This document shows positions 46,814 to 62,678 of a DNA stretch of 64,000 nucleotides, piece after piece. Made by a program: the position numbers and the translations under genes. A model generated the notes under the pieces. The model did no database searches. It saw nothing but the letters and a program-made list of their open reading frames with translations, and had not been told where the DNA came from. Within the stretch, counting starts at the first letter, position 1. Each line of letters starts with the position of its first letter. This stretch comes from Protonemura montana (taxonomy: Eukaryota > Arthropoda > Insecta > Plecoptera > Nemouridae). Location of the stretch: the NCBI GenBank assembly GCA_947568835.1, contig OX387602.1, positions 16,047,021-16,111,020 on the forward strand. The letters are read 5' to 3'.

Positions 46814-48643
46814 CTATCTCCTACCACTGCTTTGACCGAATCGAATACCACCATTTCCACCTCCCTGTCCGTATCCACCTCCCTTGCCGTATCCACGGCC
46901 TCCATATCCACCTCCCTGTCCGAATCCACCTCCCTGGCCGTATCCACGGCCTCCATATCCACCTCCCTGTCCGAATCCACCTCCCTGGCCGTATCCACGG
47001 CCTCCATATCCACCTCCCTGTCCGAATCCACCTCCCTGGCCGGAACCACGGCCCCCGTAGCCACCCCCCTGTCCGAATCCACCGCCAAAAGCCGCGCTCT
47101 GGCTCGACGCCAGCGATGCCGACGATCCACTGAAAAACGCACAAGAATTAACCGGAATTACTTCATATGCATGTCTGGGTGCAGATAATATTCATTGTGG
47201 TAGCCTTAGCCTTGCTTTGTGTGTGTACATATCCGTAATTTACTAGAGGGATTTCCGGAACTTACGAATAATGCACGTTGCGTTTCAGTTATTCGAAGGA
47301 AGTACGCGTGTGTGATTTTGAGAGATGACACATTAACGTAATAACGTTAATTCTCACACAACATGATTTTTGCACAGAGCTTGAAAGAGATACCGACATT
47401 TGCTTGGACCGGAAGAAAATTTCAACTGACTTATTCGCTTGTGCTCTCCTGTCGGCAAATGAGTTTCTAAATAAGAGTATTTCTTACCTCGGAATGAATG
47501 TGTCTTGGACTGTTGAAATGGGACTAAGCGAGCGCCAGTGTAATAATTACAAATTAAAAGGTTGTCGTAACAATTTCACGAAAAAGAGTGAATTTAAAAC
47601 TAAGTTTAGGCCTACGTGCACAAAACTATTCAAAATAATCTAAATATACTACGAATAGAAATTGAAAATGTAATTCAAATTTTAGGGGGTAGCATCGATA
47701 TGTAGCAACCTCTGTGTATAGCTCAGGTAGGTAGGTAGTAACAACTAATCATAAACTGCTCAACTTTAAGTAGAGCGATCTTACAAATTTCTTCATGCAA
47801 TCTCGACGTATTTGGTGCTAATTATTTGCACAGTTCAAATACTCGAAGTAATTATAAGTCACCAAACCCGTTCCCAAGCTAGTCTTCAAACAATTTCAAT
47901 GTCATGAGTTAAAGGTATAGGCAAATATTATTCGTAAACCGTGAATATGTAATTGCTTATAATACCTACCCTAGATTGAAACTGGCTGCTTGACTAGCTG
48001 ACTGTGACCCACCCCCGCCGCCCCCACCAAAACTAGCGGATTGACTAGCCGCCTGGGACCCGCCACCGCTGCCCCCGCCGCCCCCGCCAAAACTAGCTGC
48101 TTGACTCGATGACAGCGACCCGCCGCCCCCGCCGCCATCCCCGAATCCACCACTGAAGCTTCCCGAAAGACTGCCGGTGTTCTGGGGCAGAAATGGAGCT
48201 GGGCCTGTTGAGGAAATAAGCGAATCGTAAGAACAATAACATATAATTACTCGATCTACATGCGGTCATGCGGTTTGGGTCATGCTGTTTGGTTATTTCC
48301 ATGATTTCATGCGGCTTGCGGACCATAATCCTGATATTCGTAGTCGCCGTCTTGTCCGCTACGCAAGCCAGTCTTCGTCTTCGTCTTCGGTTTAGTTGTG
48401 AGACCGAAAAGGTTAGGAGATGATGACTTTGGTCCACTGGTCAACGACGGAAAAACTAACTTTACATCTGAAAATTATCATGTGCATGCTCATTAGAAGC
48501 ATCCTGCATCCTACTCACAAACGTTAAAAGTTGTCAAACACATAATGTGGGATATAATATATTAACTTACCCCCAAAAATGCCTTCCAAAGCCAGCACGA
48601 GAACAATCAGCTGCAGACTTTGTCGCCATGTCCTGTTCACCAT
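46814..48643 (-). CDS. Secreted glycine-rich silk- or cuticle-like protein, three exons
   Basis: Coding exons in reading order are 48643-48571, 48204-47970 and 47129-46814; phases 1 and 2 agree and the frame closes at 207 aa. Residues 1-24 form a signal peptide (MVNRTWRQSLQLIVLVLALE, then GIFG), so the protein is exported. Residues 38-102 alternate poly-Gly runs with SQAASFG and SQSASFG blocks, as in silk and cuticle linkers. Residues 120-190 are tandem 17-residue units of the type GGRGYGQGGGFGQGGGY, and the tail is IRFGQSSGRR. There are no cysteines in the mature part. Arthropod cuticle, silk, egg-coat and glycine-rich defence proteins share this style, so I give no specific function. The repeat exon has no in-frame ATG and its unit is a multiple of three, so several wrong frames are also open across it. 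Confidence 0.8.
46848..47095. repeat. Coding tandem repeat, 51-bp unit, four copies plus a partial fifth
   Basis: Unit boundaries fall at 46,848, 46,899, 46,950, 47,001 and 47,052. Copies 2 and 3 are identical and copy 4 nearly so; the outer copies are more diverged, the usual outcome of unequal exchange inside the array. Each unit encodes 17 Gly-rich residues of the secreted protein. Confidence 0.9.
47130..47969 (-). other. Intron 2 of the glycine-rich gene
   Basis: Phase-2 intron from GTAGGT to TTTTTCAG, 840 bp, with no recognisable content. Intron 1 (48205-48570, phase 1, GTAAGT to CTCAACAG) is also plain. Confidence 0.7.
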
Positions 48644-48723
48644 CTTCAACGCCCTTACGAATCGCAATGATCCGAAGTGATTTGATTCGAAGTTCCTAAT
48701 GCGACTTTCTAAGGCTCGCTAAA

Positions 48724-48755
48724 TGACTCTCATATCCTTGTGGCTCGTATTTATA
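48724..48755 (-). promoter_or_regulatory. TATA plus initiator promoter of the glycine-rich gene
   Basis: On the minus strand TATAAATA spans 48,755-48,748 and an initiator TCATTT places the start at 48,724, 31 bases from the first T of the box. This leaves an 81-base 5' leader before the ATG at 48,643. TATA promoters of this kind suit strongly and stage-specifically expressed secreted proteins. Confidence 0.65.
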
Positions 48756-49868
48756 ATGTACGTGCTATCAACACTAGTAATTAGCATTCAAGCTAGACGA
48801 CTACCTTTGATTATTTGATTTCCTAATTAACCTTCAATTTACTGGGACGCCATTAATGTGGATCCCATAATTTGAGAACACACTCTGAATTTTGATATAT
48901 ATAGATAAGTGAGCTGGCGTCCATGGCATTCCCGGACCTTATGATAAAGTCGCGACAAGACAAAGGTTTTGTAACGAAGACGTTAGTGTAAGAGGGACGA
49001 GGGTTGGGCCTCTATACGTGAATCGGAACTGGTTACTACCGTAACTTAAGGACTAAACGTAACTTAAAGGAACATGTGAATTGTTACTTGCAACTCTGCA
49101 CCAAAAAAATATGGTAATGTGTGAGTGGCCTATCCAGTACGTTACGACACAAGTCGTCCCAGCATTTTACATTTCCCGACAAACCACTAAAACCAGTGTC
49201 GTTGCGTCCTCCCTATTATGAAAGATAATGAAACCACACAGACAGGGTTTTTGGTCTCATTTACACTTCGAAAATCAAAGAAGAAAGGGTACCATCAATT
49301 CCAAGATATCATACTTTTCAAGATTTTTTATTCGATTTGCGACGTATTTGTAAAAAGAAACAAAATTTGGGCAGTTACCTAGCGTTCTAAAAATTAGGAT
49401 CCATTCATGTCTAGTCTAGTCTTTCTCAGACGTGTATTTGTACGATACAATGATCAAATACAATGATTTGATTTACCCCAAAGACATTTACCCCATCATC
49501 AATACACGAAATCACGGTCGTACGCCGCGCAGATACGTATTGATATGATGCCCACAAAAAGGGTATAAGATAGGGTAAGGGGTTCTTGGTGGCCACCATA
49601 ATTTCATTCAGAAGGTGCAAAATTTCACTTTCAGCCGGCGAACATTTTGAATGTCATTCCGTTGAGGTCATACGCTCCTCGCAAGTATACTACCGTTGAG
49701 TTACCAAAAAAGTGCACCTAAAATAGAGATACCAGAAGATTCTCAAATTTTCAATTGAATAAGATAAAGGGTGAGAATCATCTCGGAAAACTGCCGATTC
49801 TCTCAGACTTATTGGCAATTTTGGCTGCAAATTGAGAATGTTTTTTAAAAAAGGTCTCAACTTGCAAG
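48756..49868. other. Intergenic stretch between the glycine-rich gene promoter and tRNA-Asp
   Basis: AT-rich, no gene recognised. The part nearest 48,756 is the presumed upstream control region of the glycine-rich gene. Confidence 0.5.
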
Positions 49869-49940
49869 TCCTCGGTAGTATAGTGGTCAGTATCCCCGCC
49901 TGTCACGCGGGAGACCGGGGTTCGATTCCCCGCCGGGGAG
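49869..49940 (+). tRNA. tRNA-Asp (GTC anticodon)
   Basis: A 72-nt cloverleaf. The 7-bp acceptor stem TCCTCGG/CCGGGGA has one G-U pair and is followed by discriminator G. The anticodon stem CCCGC/GCGGG encloses loop CTGTCAC with anticodon GTC. The T arm contains GGTTCGATTCC. The internal promoter A box (TAGTATAGTGGTC) and B box are intact and there is no intron. It decodes GAC/GAU as aspartate in cytosolic translation. Confidence 0.97.
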
Positions 49941-49942
49941 AC

Positions 49943-49947
49943 TTTTT
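49943..49947 (+). terminator. RNA polymerase III terminator of tRNA-Asp
   Basis: Five T residues start three bases after the mature 3' end. Confidence 0.85.
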
Positions 49948-50503
49948 GTTTCGATTTATACTCAGAAATTAATGTCTAATTACCTCCCCCTATTAGCAGT
50001 TTTCAGAAATAATGTCCCTTTTTTCCTATTTTCCCCTATTTTTATCAAATTAATTTTGCTAAGCACAGAAGACTCGATTTTAATTCGTGGACTAGTAAAG
50101 TCTATGGTACTTTAAGTTAACACACAGATATTTTCCGGAAGGTTTTTACGATGAAAATTGTTGTGAAACTTTATTTTAAAATGCACTTGGCCCGAGTAAT
50201 TCTACAAGACAACATATACCAATACGGGACGAGCGTGAAGTCGATAGTTATAAAAACATGATGAAATGTATACCTATGCTTGGTATTGGAGATATTGGAG
50301 GCAAGGATGGCGATCGCAAAATTGAGTTAACTCCAATGAATATCTTGTGTTTTGAAATTATATGTACTCTTATCATACTTAAATTTGCGATAAATTATAT
50401 TACCTAAGTTAGAACCAGCGCGGTACAACGTTCAAAACTACCATGACACCGGAACTGCAGACGCCATCACGGAAACCCTGCTTGCGAGATTGCTAGAAAC
50501 AAC
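49948..50503 (+). other. Upstream region and 5' leader of WDR43
   Basis: About 550 bp between the tRNA terminator and the WDR43 start codon. No TATA box at a sensible distance is seen, as expected for a housekeeping gene. The leader ends AGAAACAACATGG, a good initiation context. Confidence 0.5.
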
Positions 50504-53500
50504 ATGGAGGCCTCAGAGTGCTCCGCATATACCGATGATAATAAATATTTTGGGATCTGTGGCGCTGACGGAAAGTTTAAAGTTTGGGATGCTTCAAGTG
50601 GAATATTACACCAAGAATTTACACCTGATTCTCACCTGACGTCGCCATGCTCCTGTCTTGCTTGGATAGTAACTGCCAGGAATCAAGTAAGCACGAGGCC
50701 ATGTGTTCCAAAGCATGTACACAATTAAGCTGAACATAGAAATGTGCTATGTAGCAGCTATAAACGTATATTTACTGCGCTAAATCACCCTTTTCATGCC
50801 ATATAAGAAGTTCGTGCCTTTAGCAATACATTCGATCCCTTGTTTATTGGATTCCAAGCTCATTAGGATCCTTACATGTCTTTCCTGTCTTTAGGAATAA
50901 AGGTTATTAATTTTAACCATTTTATTAGGTCATTGAACAATTCAAATTTACTTGCCTACCAAAAAAAAACTTGACTTGCAGTTAGTGTGCAAACTAAAAC
51001 TTCATCATTGTGAGCCCAACTCGAATGATATTAAAATTAACTAGGTGGTAGGACCACCATTAGGACCTAGGCACTGTGGGCAACCATAATTGTCGTGTAA
51101 ATGAATCAATAATACATAACTTATTTCCCATTTCTTAAAGACAAAACAGAAGAAAAATTCGAGGAAGGGAACCACCCAAGACAATTCTTCTGACAGCGGT
51201 GGAACGTTGAACATAGCAGCTTTAGGGACCGGGAGTGGTGCGATACACCTGTATAGTCTCGCTGCTGGCAAAGTTGTTAGTTCACTGGAAGGTCATCTGA
51301 AAAGAGTCAATCATCTTACATGGAGCAAAAAGACAAATCTGTTTAGCTGTGCTGAAGACAATCTTATTATAGAGTGGAATGTCAGCACTCAAGAAATTGT
51401 GAGGTAAAGAAACAAATCAGCAAAACAATGCATTTATGAAATAAGTATTTTTTTGTTATTATTTCTTTTGCTATATTTTTTTGATGATATAATCAAGTCT
51501 GTTTGCCTCATACAGTTTTCTACAAATTTTTACAGCAAATTGAAAGTCAACAAGGAAAGTGCAAGCTGCATTCTTGTATTGCCAGATGGAAAATCACTCA
51601 TCTCTGCTCGAAACACTATAAGTTGGTGGGATTTGAAGACGAAGAAAGTGATGAGGACTTACACTGGGCATGCGTCTCCAGTGGTATCACTGACATACAC
51701 TACCGGAGGAAGCAACAAATCTGATAATTATGTGTTGAGTGCTGCCCGAGATGACATCTATATTTGTGCTTGGTATGGAATCATAAACATGATAAAATTT
51801 TAGTTGCAGTCTCCATCTCCTAAAGAACTCAGTACGCAAGAATTAAAACCAAAATTGTCAAAAAACCTTTTGCAGGTTTTGTAGGTGTGCTTATATTGTA
51901 ACTTGTTAGTATTTGGTTTGTTTGGTTTACACATTATTTTTTTTTGCAGGCCTTTGAACCAAGGAACAAAATCTGCAGATTCAGTTGCTGCTACATTTGT
52001 CGCTTTGGAACCCCTAAAAAGTATATCGGTCTTATGTAGCAATGAAATGGAGGCCACCCGCTTGGTTGTAGTTACGGTTGGAGGCTACTTACAAGTGTTT
52101 AGACACACACTGAATGGGTATGTACCATTTAATATACCATCTACTTGTCTTCATACCATCTAACATTGCAGCTCCTGCATTTGCATTTACCTGATTTTAT
52201 TTGTCTGTTTAGAAAAAGTGGTAAGCCACTGAAGCCTTCATTGTCTGTAGAAATATCAAGGCTTGAAGGGAAATTTGATCCTCTTCCTTTCATAAATGCA
52301 AAACTCCTACATGATGACCAAGCCCTCGTTGCTTATGGAAATTCACCTCTGTTTTCATTCGAACAAATGGTAAGAATTATAAACACTTTATTTGCTTGGC
52401 ATCTGTGCAAACCTGCTGCAGAAATGTTCTAATACAATGTCTATTTTTCAGTCGACTACTTGTGAAAATAAAACGTTGTGTCTTGTCCGGAATGCCTTTG
52501 ACAGTACATTCTCTTCAAAATCCAATTCTGCTTCCGTTTCCAAGGTAAGTTTTGTATTCGATGTGGTGTGGTAACTATCTTTCAAGCTGTGTTTTGAATA
52601 TTTAAAAAGGAAAACTGCTTTTCTTGCTCTGTATTTGCTGCAATTCTTCTGGAAAATATGTTAGGGCCACCTCTCTTCTCTTGTTATTAAGGTTTATCCA
52701 GCTATGACAAATTTCATCTGATTGTCTCGTTTGCAGGTAAAAGTTCCGATTGAGGGATCAGCTAAGTATGTCCATGGCCCAAAGAGAGCCATCAATGGGG
52801 AGGAAAAGTCGGACATGCCTATGGCAGACCGATTGGAAGTCCTGGCACTTAACTCCCCTAAACACGATATCTTCACAGCACCGACTAGCAGTATGACACA
52901 TCAACTTGTACAGGTAAAGCTATCCACACTTCGACCACCTCATGTTGCTTCACCACATTATTATTTATTCTGTTGCACTGCTCATGAAATCTTCCGACAG
53001 TAAAAAGGTTGAGAACTAGTATTTTGTCGTCGCCTGCTAAATCTATAGCCAGCTAGATTAATGCCTATTTTCAACAGGGGCTCTACAGCAAAAATGAAAG
53101 TCTGTTGCAAAGTGTCTTGTGTTGCCGAGAACCTGACGTAATATACAATACAGTCTCGATGCTTCCATTAAAAGCAATTGCTCCAATCATTCGATTGCTT
53201 GCAAACCGCATACAAGGCAACCATCACCAGTAAGTACTTCCCTGTAGATGCAGCATGTTTTGGCTGAATTTGTATCTTCTACTAGTGGCAAACTGTTACT
53301 AACCATCTTGGATGTTCGTAGGAGCAAGGCAGCATGTGCATGGCTGCGAAGTGTGCTGAGTGTCCATGCCGGTCAGTTACTGGCGGCCGGCGACCTCACA
53401 GACGTGTTTTCTGAGGTGATGGGAATTGTCGAGACCAAGTTGCAGATCCTTCCGCCGCTGATGCAACTTAGAGGGAGACTTGATCTGCTAATTGAACAAG

Positions 53501-54162
53501 TTGGAGCAGCGCAGTCGGAGAAACAGGCGTGTCCTTTGCCGGACGACCAGTTTAAGGGAATCCCCATGCTCGGATATGTGGATAACGGTGAGTTGGTAGT
53601 TTGTTGTTGTGGGTGCCTATGGACACAATACATTTTTTTTAATAACCATCCTAACGATAATTTTGCAAAGCCATTTAAACTTGGGTAAGTAAAATGCCAA
53701 CCAAGTAATGTGTTTGGTAGAGCGTTAGATATGGTGCTAAGAGGCTATATAAGTACAAATGGCAGATTTATTGAAACATCAAGGCCAGAGGCAACTTTAC
53801 ATGGGTTACAAAAGTAATACGTGTGTTGCTTAATAACACTTTTTTTAACGTTTTGGCGTTTTTCCTTACATCACACTTCGAAACATTCACAAATGCTCTA
53901 ATGTACCACCGGTTTCTTCTTTTCTGGCAATTGCTTTCCCTCTATCTTGTATTCCTTGCTCTTTGGCTCTTCCTCTCAGATGCAAACAACTTTTATGTGT
54001 ATCTTTTCAGTTTCTTCTGATGAGGGCAGTGATTTGGAAGGAGTTCTCAATGAAAGCGACTCGGAAGATGAACAATGGGATGAAGGGTCCAACTTGGAGG
54101 GTAACAACGGCATTAACGGGACGAGCGACTCGGGTGATCAGGACGAAGACATGGGAGAATGA
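50504..54162 (+). CDS. WDR43: WD repeat protein 43 (UTP5), small-subunit processome component
   Basis: Ten exons: 50504-50686, 51141-51403, 51536-51772, 51950-52117, 52213-52369, 52452-52544, 52737-52913, 53078-53229, 53322-53587 and 54011-54162. All junctions are GT/AG and the frame closes at 615 aa; human WDR43 is slightly longer. The N-terminal half forms a WD40 propeller, seen as GADGKFKVWDASSGILHQE, FSCAEDNLIIEWNV and TISWWDLKTKKVMRTYTGH. Residues about 430-550 match the UTP12 domain, including WLRSVLSVHAGQL. The tail is acidic (SDEGSDLEG, SDSEDEQWDEG), also typical of the family. In the nucleolus the protein belongs to the t-UTP/UTP-A complex, which supports rDNA transcription and early 18S pre-rRNA processing. 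Introns run from under 100 to about 450 bp, with nothing notable inside. Exon 9 starts at 53,322, not at an earlier AG, because only that choice restores the family's residue spacing. Confidence 0.95.
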
Positions 54163-57100
54163 GCGTTGTGATCATAAAATTGTCAAACTGATGCAGGATT
54201 CCAAGCAGTAATTGAGAAAACCTTTCGTATTGATCTTAAGTTGTCACATAAATTGAATTTTTGCCTACATTTTTATAATTGATTCTTTTACTATTTGTTA
54301 CCTGAAGTCCAGCTGGTTACTGCCAAAATCCCATCTGTGATTGAGATATTGCAGAGTGCATCACGATGCGCTCTTAAAATTGCTTATCTGCAATGTTGTT
54401 ATGCAAGGCCAGCCCTTCATTGATTCAAATGTTAAGATACACTTACGATAAATCATTTGTGATGCTGATAAAGAAACATACTAATGGTTGGTTTCCTACA
54501 AAGTTAACTTGGTGAAAATATGGAAGCTATTTTTAAAGTTCTGCCATCTTAAAACATCCCAAAATGTTGATAATGAATTAAAACTTCATGTTACAGATGA
54601 TACTGCATTACATATTTATTTCATTGCCCATCCTGAATAGTTCCATATCATGCAACTAGTGCAGGTTAACTTGCCACTTTTCGGTTTTCTAACTGGTTTA
54701 ACAAACTATCCTGCTTTCTGAAGTGCCCAACACTTCCTATGACGGTGAGTTCATCAGACTTGACAAGATTGCAGCTGGATCAAGGACTGTACTGTCGTTT
54801 CGGAGATATTTACTTGCCATTAATACAAAGAATGCACATTTTGGGCGTCGAAAACACATGACAGGCACAGAGCCTGCAAAAAAATATCCAAGCTAAAATC
54901 AGAGCATTTTAGAAGTTTATTCAAAATACAATGTAAAATGACAAAATGGTATGGCATACATGTTTATACTTAAGTAATTAAAACTATTAATATTGAATGT
55001 ACATAAATTTCTTTCGTAGTATGCTTACGAATTTTGATATTGGAACTAATATCAACCTAACCGAGCAATTTCGTACTGAATGCTACATACAGCTAATGTT
55101 ATGGTAGGTATATCCTTATACACATGAAAAAGTTTCTTTCCACTTACAGTTTCTAATGAAGTAGTAGGTAAATGGTGAATTTCATTTACCAATAATGATA
55201 ATGACAATGTTTCGATACTATGAGTAGTACAATGATTTATGTTATGTATGTATCTTATTTATGACGAGAGATCTCATTTTCTGCCGGCACAGCGCCTTCT
55301 AGCGGTAAACATTCATTAACTCATAAAAGGAAAATAGTGATACATGAGGTTTGGAATGAGAGGCTTATCCAAAATAATTACTCGGTGTGACTAAGCTTTC
55401 CCACAGTAACTCCACAAACTATATAGGCCTGGTGCTTTTGGCTATCTACCAGCTTTAAAATGCTTGTAAACCTTGTGGCTTTACAGCACTCTTACTTAAA
55501 AAAATGTAGAAGCAAGATAAAAAGAAAGGGAAGTTTGCCCAAAAATTGTAACAGGTATAGAATTTTATAGCTTTTGTCATTTAGGACAAATGACAGGAAT
55601 GAATGATTGTTTAAGGTAAATTTCAAGTTTGCTTACAATAATTTATGCAGCAAATTTTAAAGATGCCAGTCTTCTATGTTCCAGCTTGGGTGATATTATT
55701 ATTCATAGGCCTGCATTTTTAACACAAATAAATGCTGAAACTAAAATGGCAATTCAATGCTATCATCATTTCATTTAATAACTTCAGCCATATTTCAGAA
55801 ATACGGCTGAAAATGATCAACTACAAAAATACATAACGTGTTCTTTTTTCCTGGTCAACATTTTGATCAACGTCATGGATCCTCTCATGTAAACTTTCAA
55901 TTAATGTGCAAATAGTTCATTGGTATGGCGATCAATCAGATGAAGCGATTAACTACAAGTACTTCTAGGAAAAATGAACTATGGTGTAGCTATGTTGAGA
56001 GTAGTATTTATGTGCATTCATGATCCATCGTTGCCATTCACTCAATCATTGAAGGTAAATAGGCAAGTAGTGACATGTTACCAATGTTGATATCCCTACA
56101 TGTACATAATATTGCAGCTTGAACTATTCCTCATTCAGTTACTAGTATCTTTTAAACACTAAATCATGAAGTTGCTGGTAATGGCCTAGTGCTACAATGT
56201 AGAGGAAGCAGTATTTTAAAGAGGAAACGTTACAATTACATTGAAATAAACTTCAAACCTGGTGGCAATGTAAACATAGGAGTTCCAGATTGAATGGAGT
56301 AAAAAAAGGCTTTGAACAAAATTGGAATTAAATCCCTTGAAAATGCAGAGATTTGGCAGTATGGTTGCAAGATACAGCAGACTCGAGTCTTCAGCAGCAA
56401 GATCAATTGTTATTGATGTGGATTAAAGTACAGTGGCAAAGTTAACTGTGCAAGCAGATTTCTTCTCAAGCATATGCATATCCTAGTACCAGTTAAAGTA
56501 GGTTTCAAATTGGTTGTTTAGGTTGACATGCCTCACTGCAACATGGGTGATCGTCCTTTCCAAATTCCGCTCTTATCAAAGAGACAATTGGCTGCTTTCA
56601 GAAGAATGAAGGGGCAACATTTGACCATAAGAAAATCAACGAGTCTTGATTGCAATTGAAAACAACATTACTTTGTTGTAAACTCATAAAAAACTAACTT
56701 CAAAGAAAAAAATAATAAAAAATCTTTAAAAAAGATGAGATCTTATACACGTGCTATTACCTGAACCAAATCCACTTTTGAGCTTTCTGGCATTTTTACT
56801 TATCACTGATATGATAGTTATTACTTATCACTGTAATAATTAAATTTAAATGAACTAATCATGAATGTAATCAAACTTATTTGCCAGTAAAGGGAGGGCA
56901 GTTGACAGACATAAAAAACAAAAAATCAATGGGAACTTTTTGTAACATTCTCTTTTAGTTTGTTAGACAGGTATGTATGCACTACACCTTACTGGTCATT
57001 GCTGGTCTTACGTTGTTTCTCTATTTAGTAGTAATTGCATAAAAAACGCTATCCTAAATATTTTTATTCTGTTACGCATAAAATTTCTTCTTGTTCCTTG

Positions 57101-57917
57101 CCAATAAAATAAATAGCCTACTATGAGGAATAATATGTTTTTACAATATACTTCATTTACACCCACCGCAAAAGAGTAAGCACTCTAAGGGCTTCTCTTA
57201 CCCAAAGGACAGGGGGTGAGTAAAAATACTCCCGGTACCCCGACACAAAGCACATCTACCGATAGTTCTTTGATTAGACATTTAATAGACAGATATTGCG
57301 CCACTAACACTAACATACCACGTAGTATAGCTAAGTAGAGGAATAGTTAGTTCGCTTAATTGTACATTACTTGCTGATTTGGCGTACAACAAAGACTGAA
57401 CAGTACATAATTACTGGAAACTTTGTACATCAATTCAGGGAGTAAGCATTTACACAGAATTTTTCGCTGAAAATTCACTACAACCAATGCACCCTTAGCG
57501 CTTGGCACTTTACGCAAACAGTATAAAAAGTGAATGGGTAAAGATTTCCAATTTCCATACATCATAATATTTTCCATCTGCCTTACAAAAATCAATCATA
57601 CGGGTCTTGTGTAACCGAAAATCGGTCAATCGATTTCAAAATATCAAAATACTGATTGTTTTGATCTCTAAATGCAGTTATTATTCTTAGTATAATATTG
57701 TGCCAAACGTTCTAATTAACACGATACACTGACTAATCGGTATCATACCAACATGAATGCTTTCTGAATGTAATTCCAACCATCTGATGGCGGGAACAAG
57801 TGTCACTTGGGCGTGGAGAACGAATAATGCGCCTCCGGCACCGTAAAACACTCGGCGAGATACTGCACTGAAAACCAGCCTCCAGGAGTAGGTCGTTACA
57901 CTGAAGCACTTTCAAGA
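54163..57917. other. Convergent 3' interval of WDR43 and Enabled
   Basis: AT-rich DNA with no gene, lying between two stop codons that face each other. It must hold both 3' untranslated regions. For WDR43 an ATTAAA signal sits at 54,577. For Enabled, minus-strand AATAAA signals are at 57,063-57,068 (about 0.85 kb after the stop) and 54,916-54,921 (about 3 kb after the stop). Use of the distal site would bring the two transcripts within about 0.35 kb of each other. Confidence 0.5.

Positions 57918-62678
<4,761 letters not shown>

Noticed and set aside
46672-47188. Four overlapping long frames across the 51-bp repeat array on both strands (107-156 aa)
   Set aside because: The repeat unit is a multiple of three, so most frames stay open. 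Only the frame joined by splice phase to the signal-peptide exon gives a consistent glycine-rich protein.
53248-53321. Extension of WDR43 exon 9 upstream to an ATG or to the TACTAG acceptor
   Set aside because: Residue spacing in the UTP12 domain and the phase-2 junction fit only a start at 53,322.
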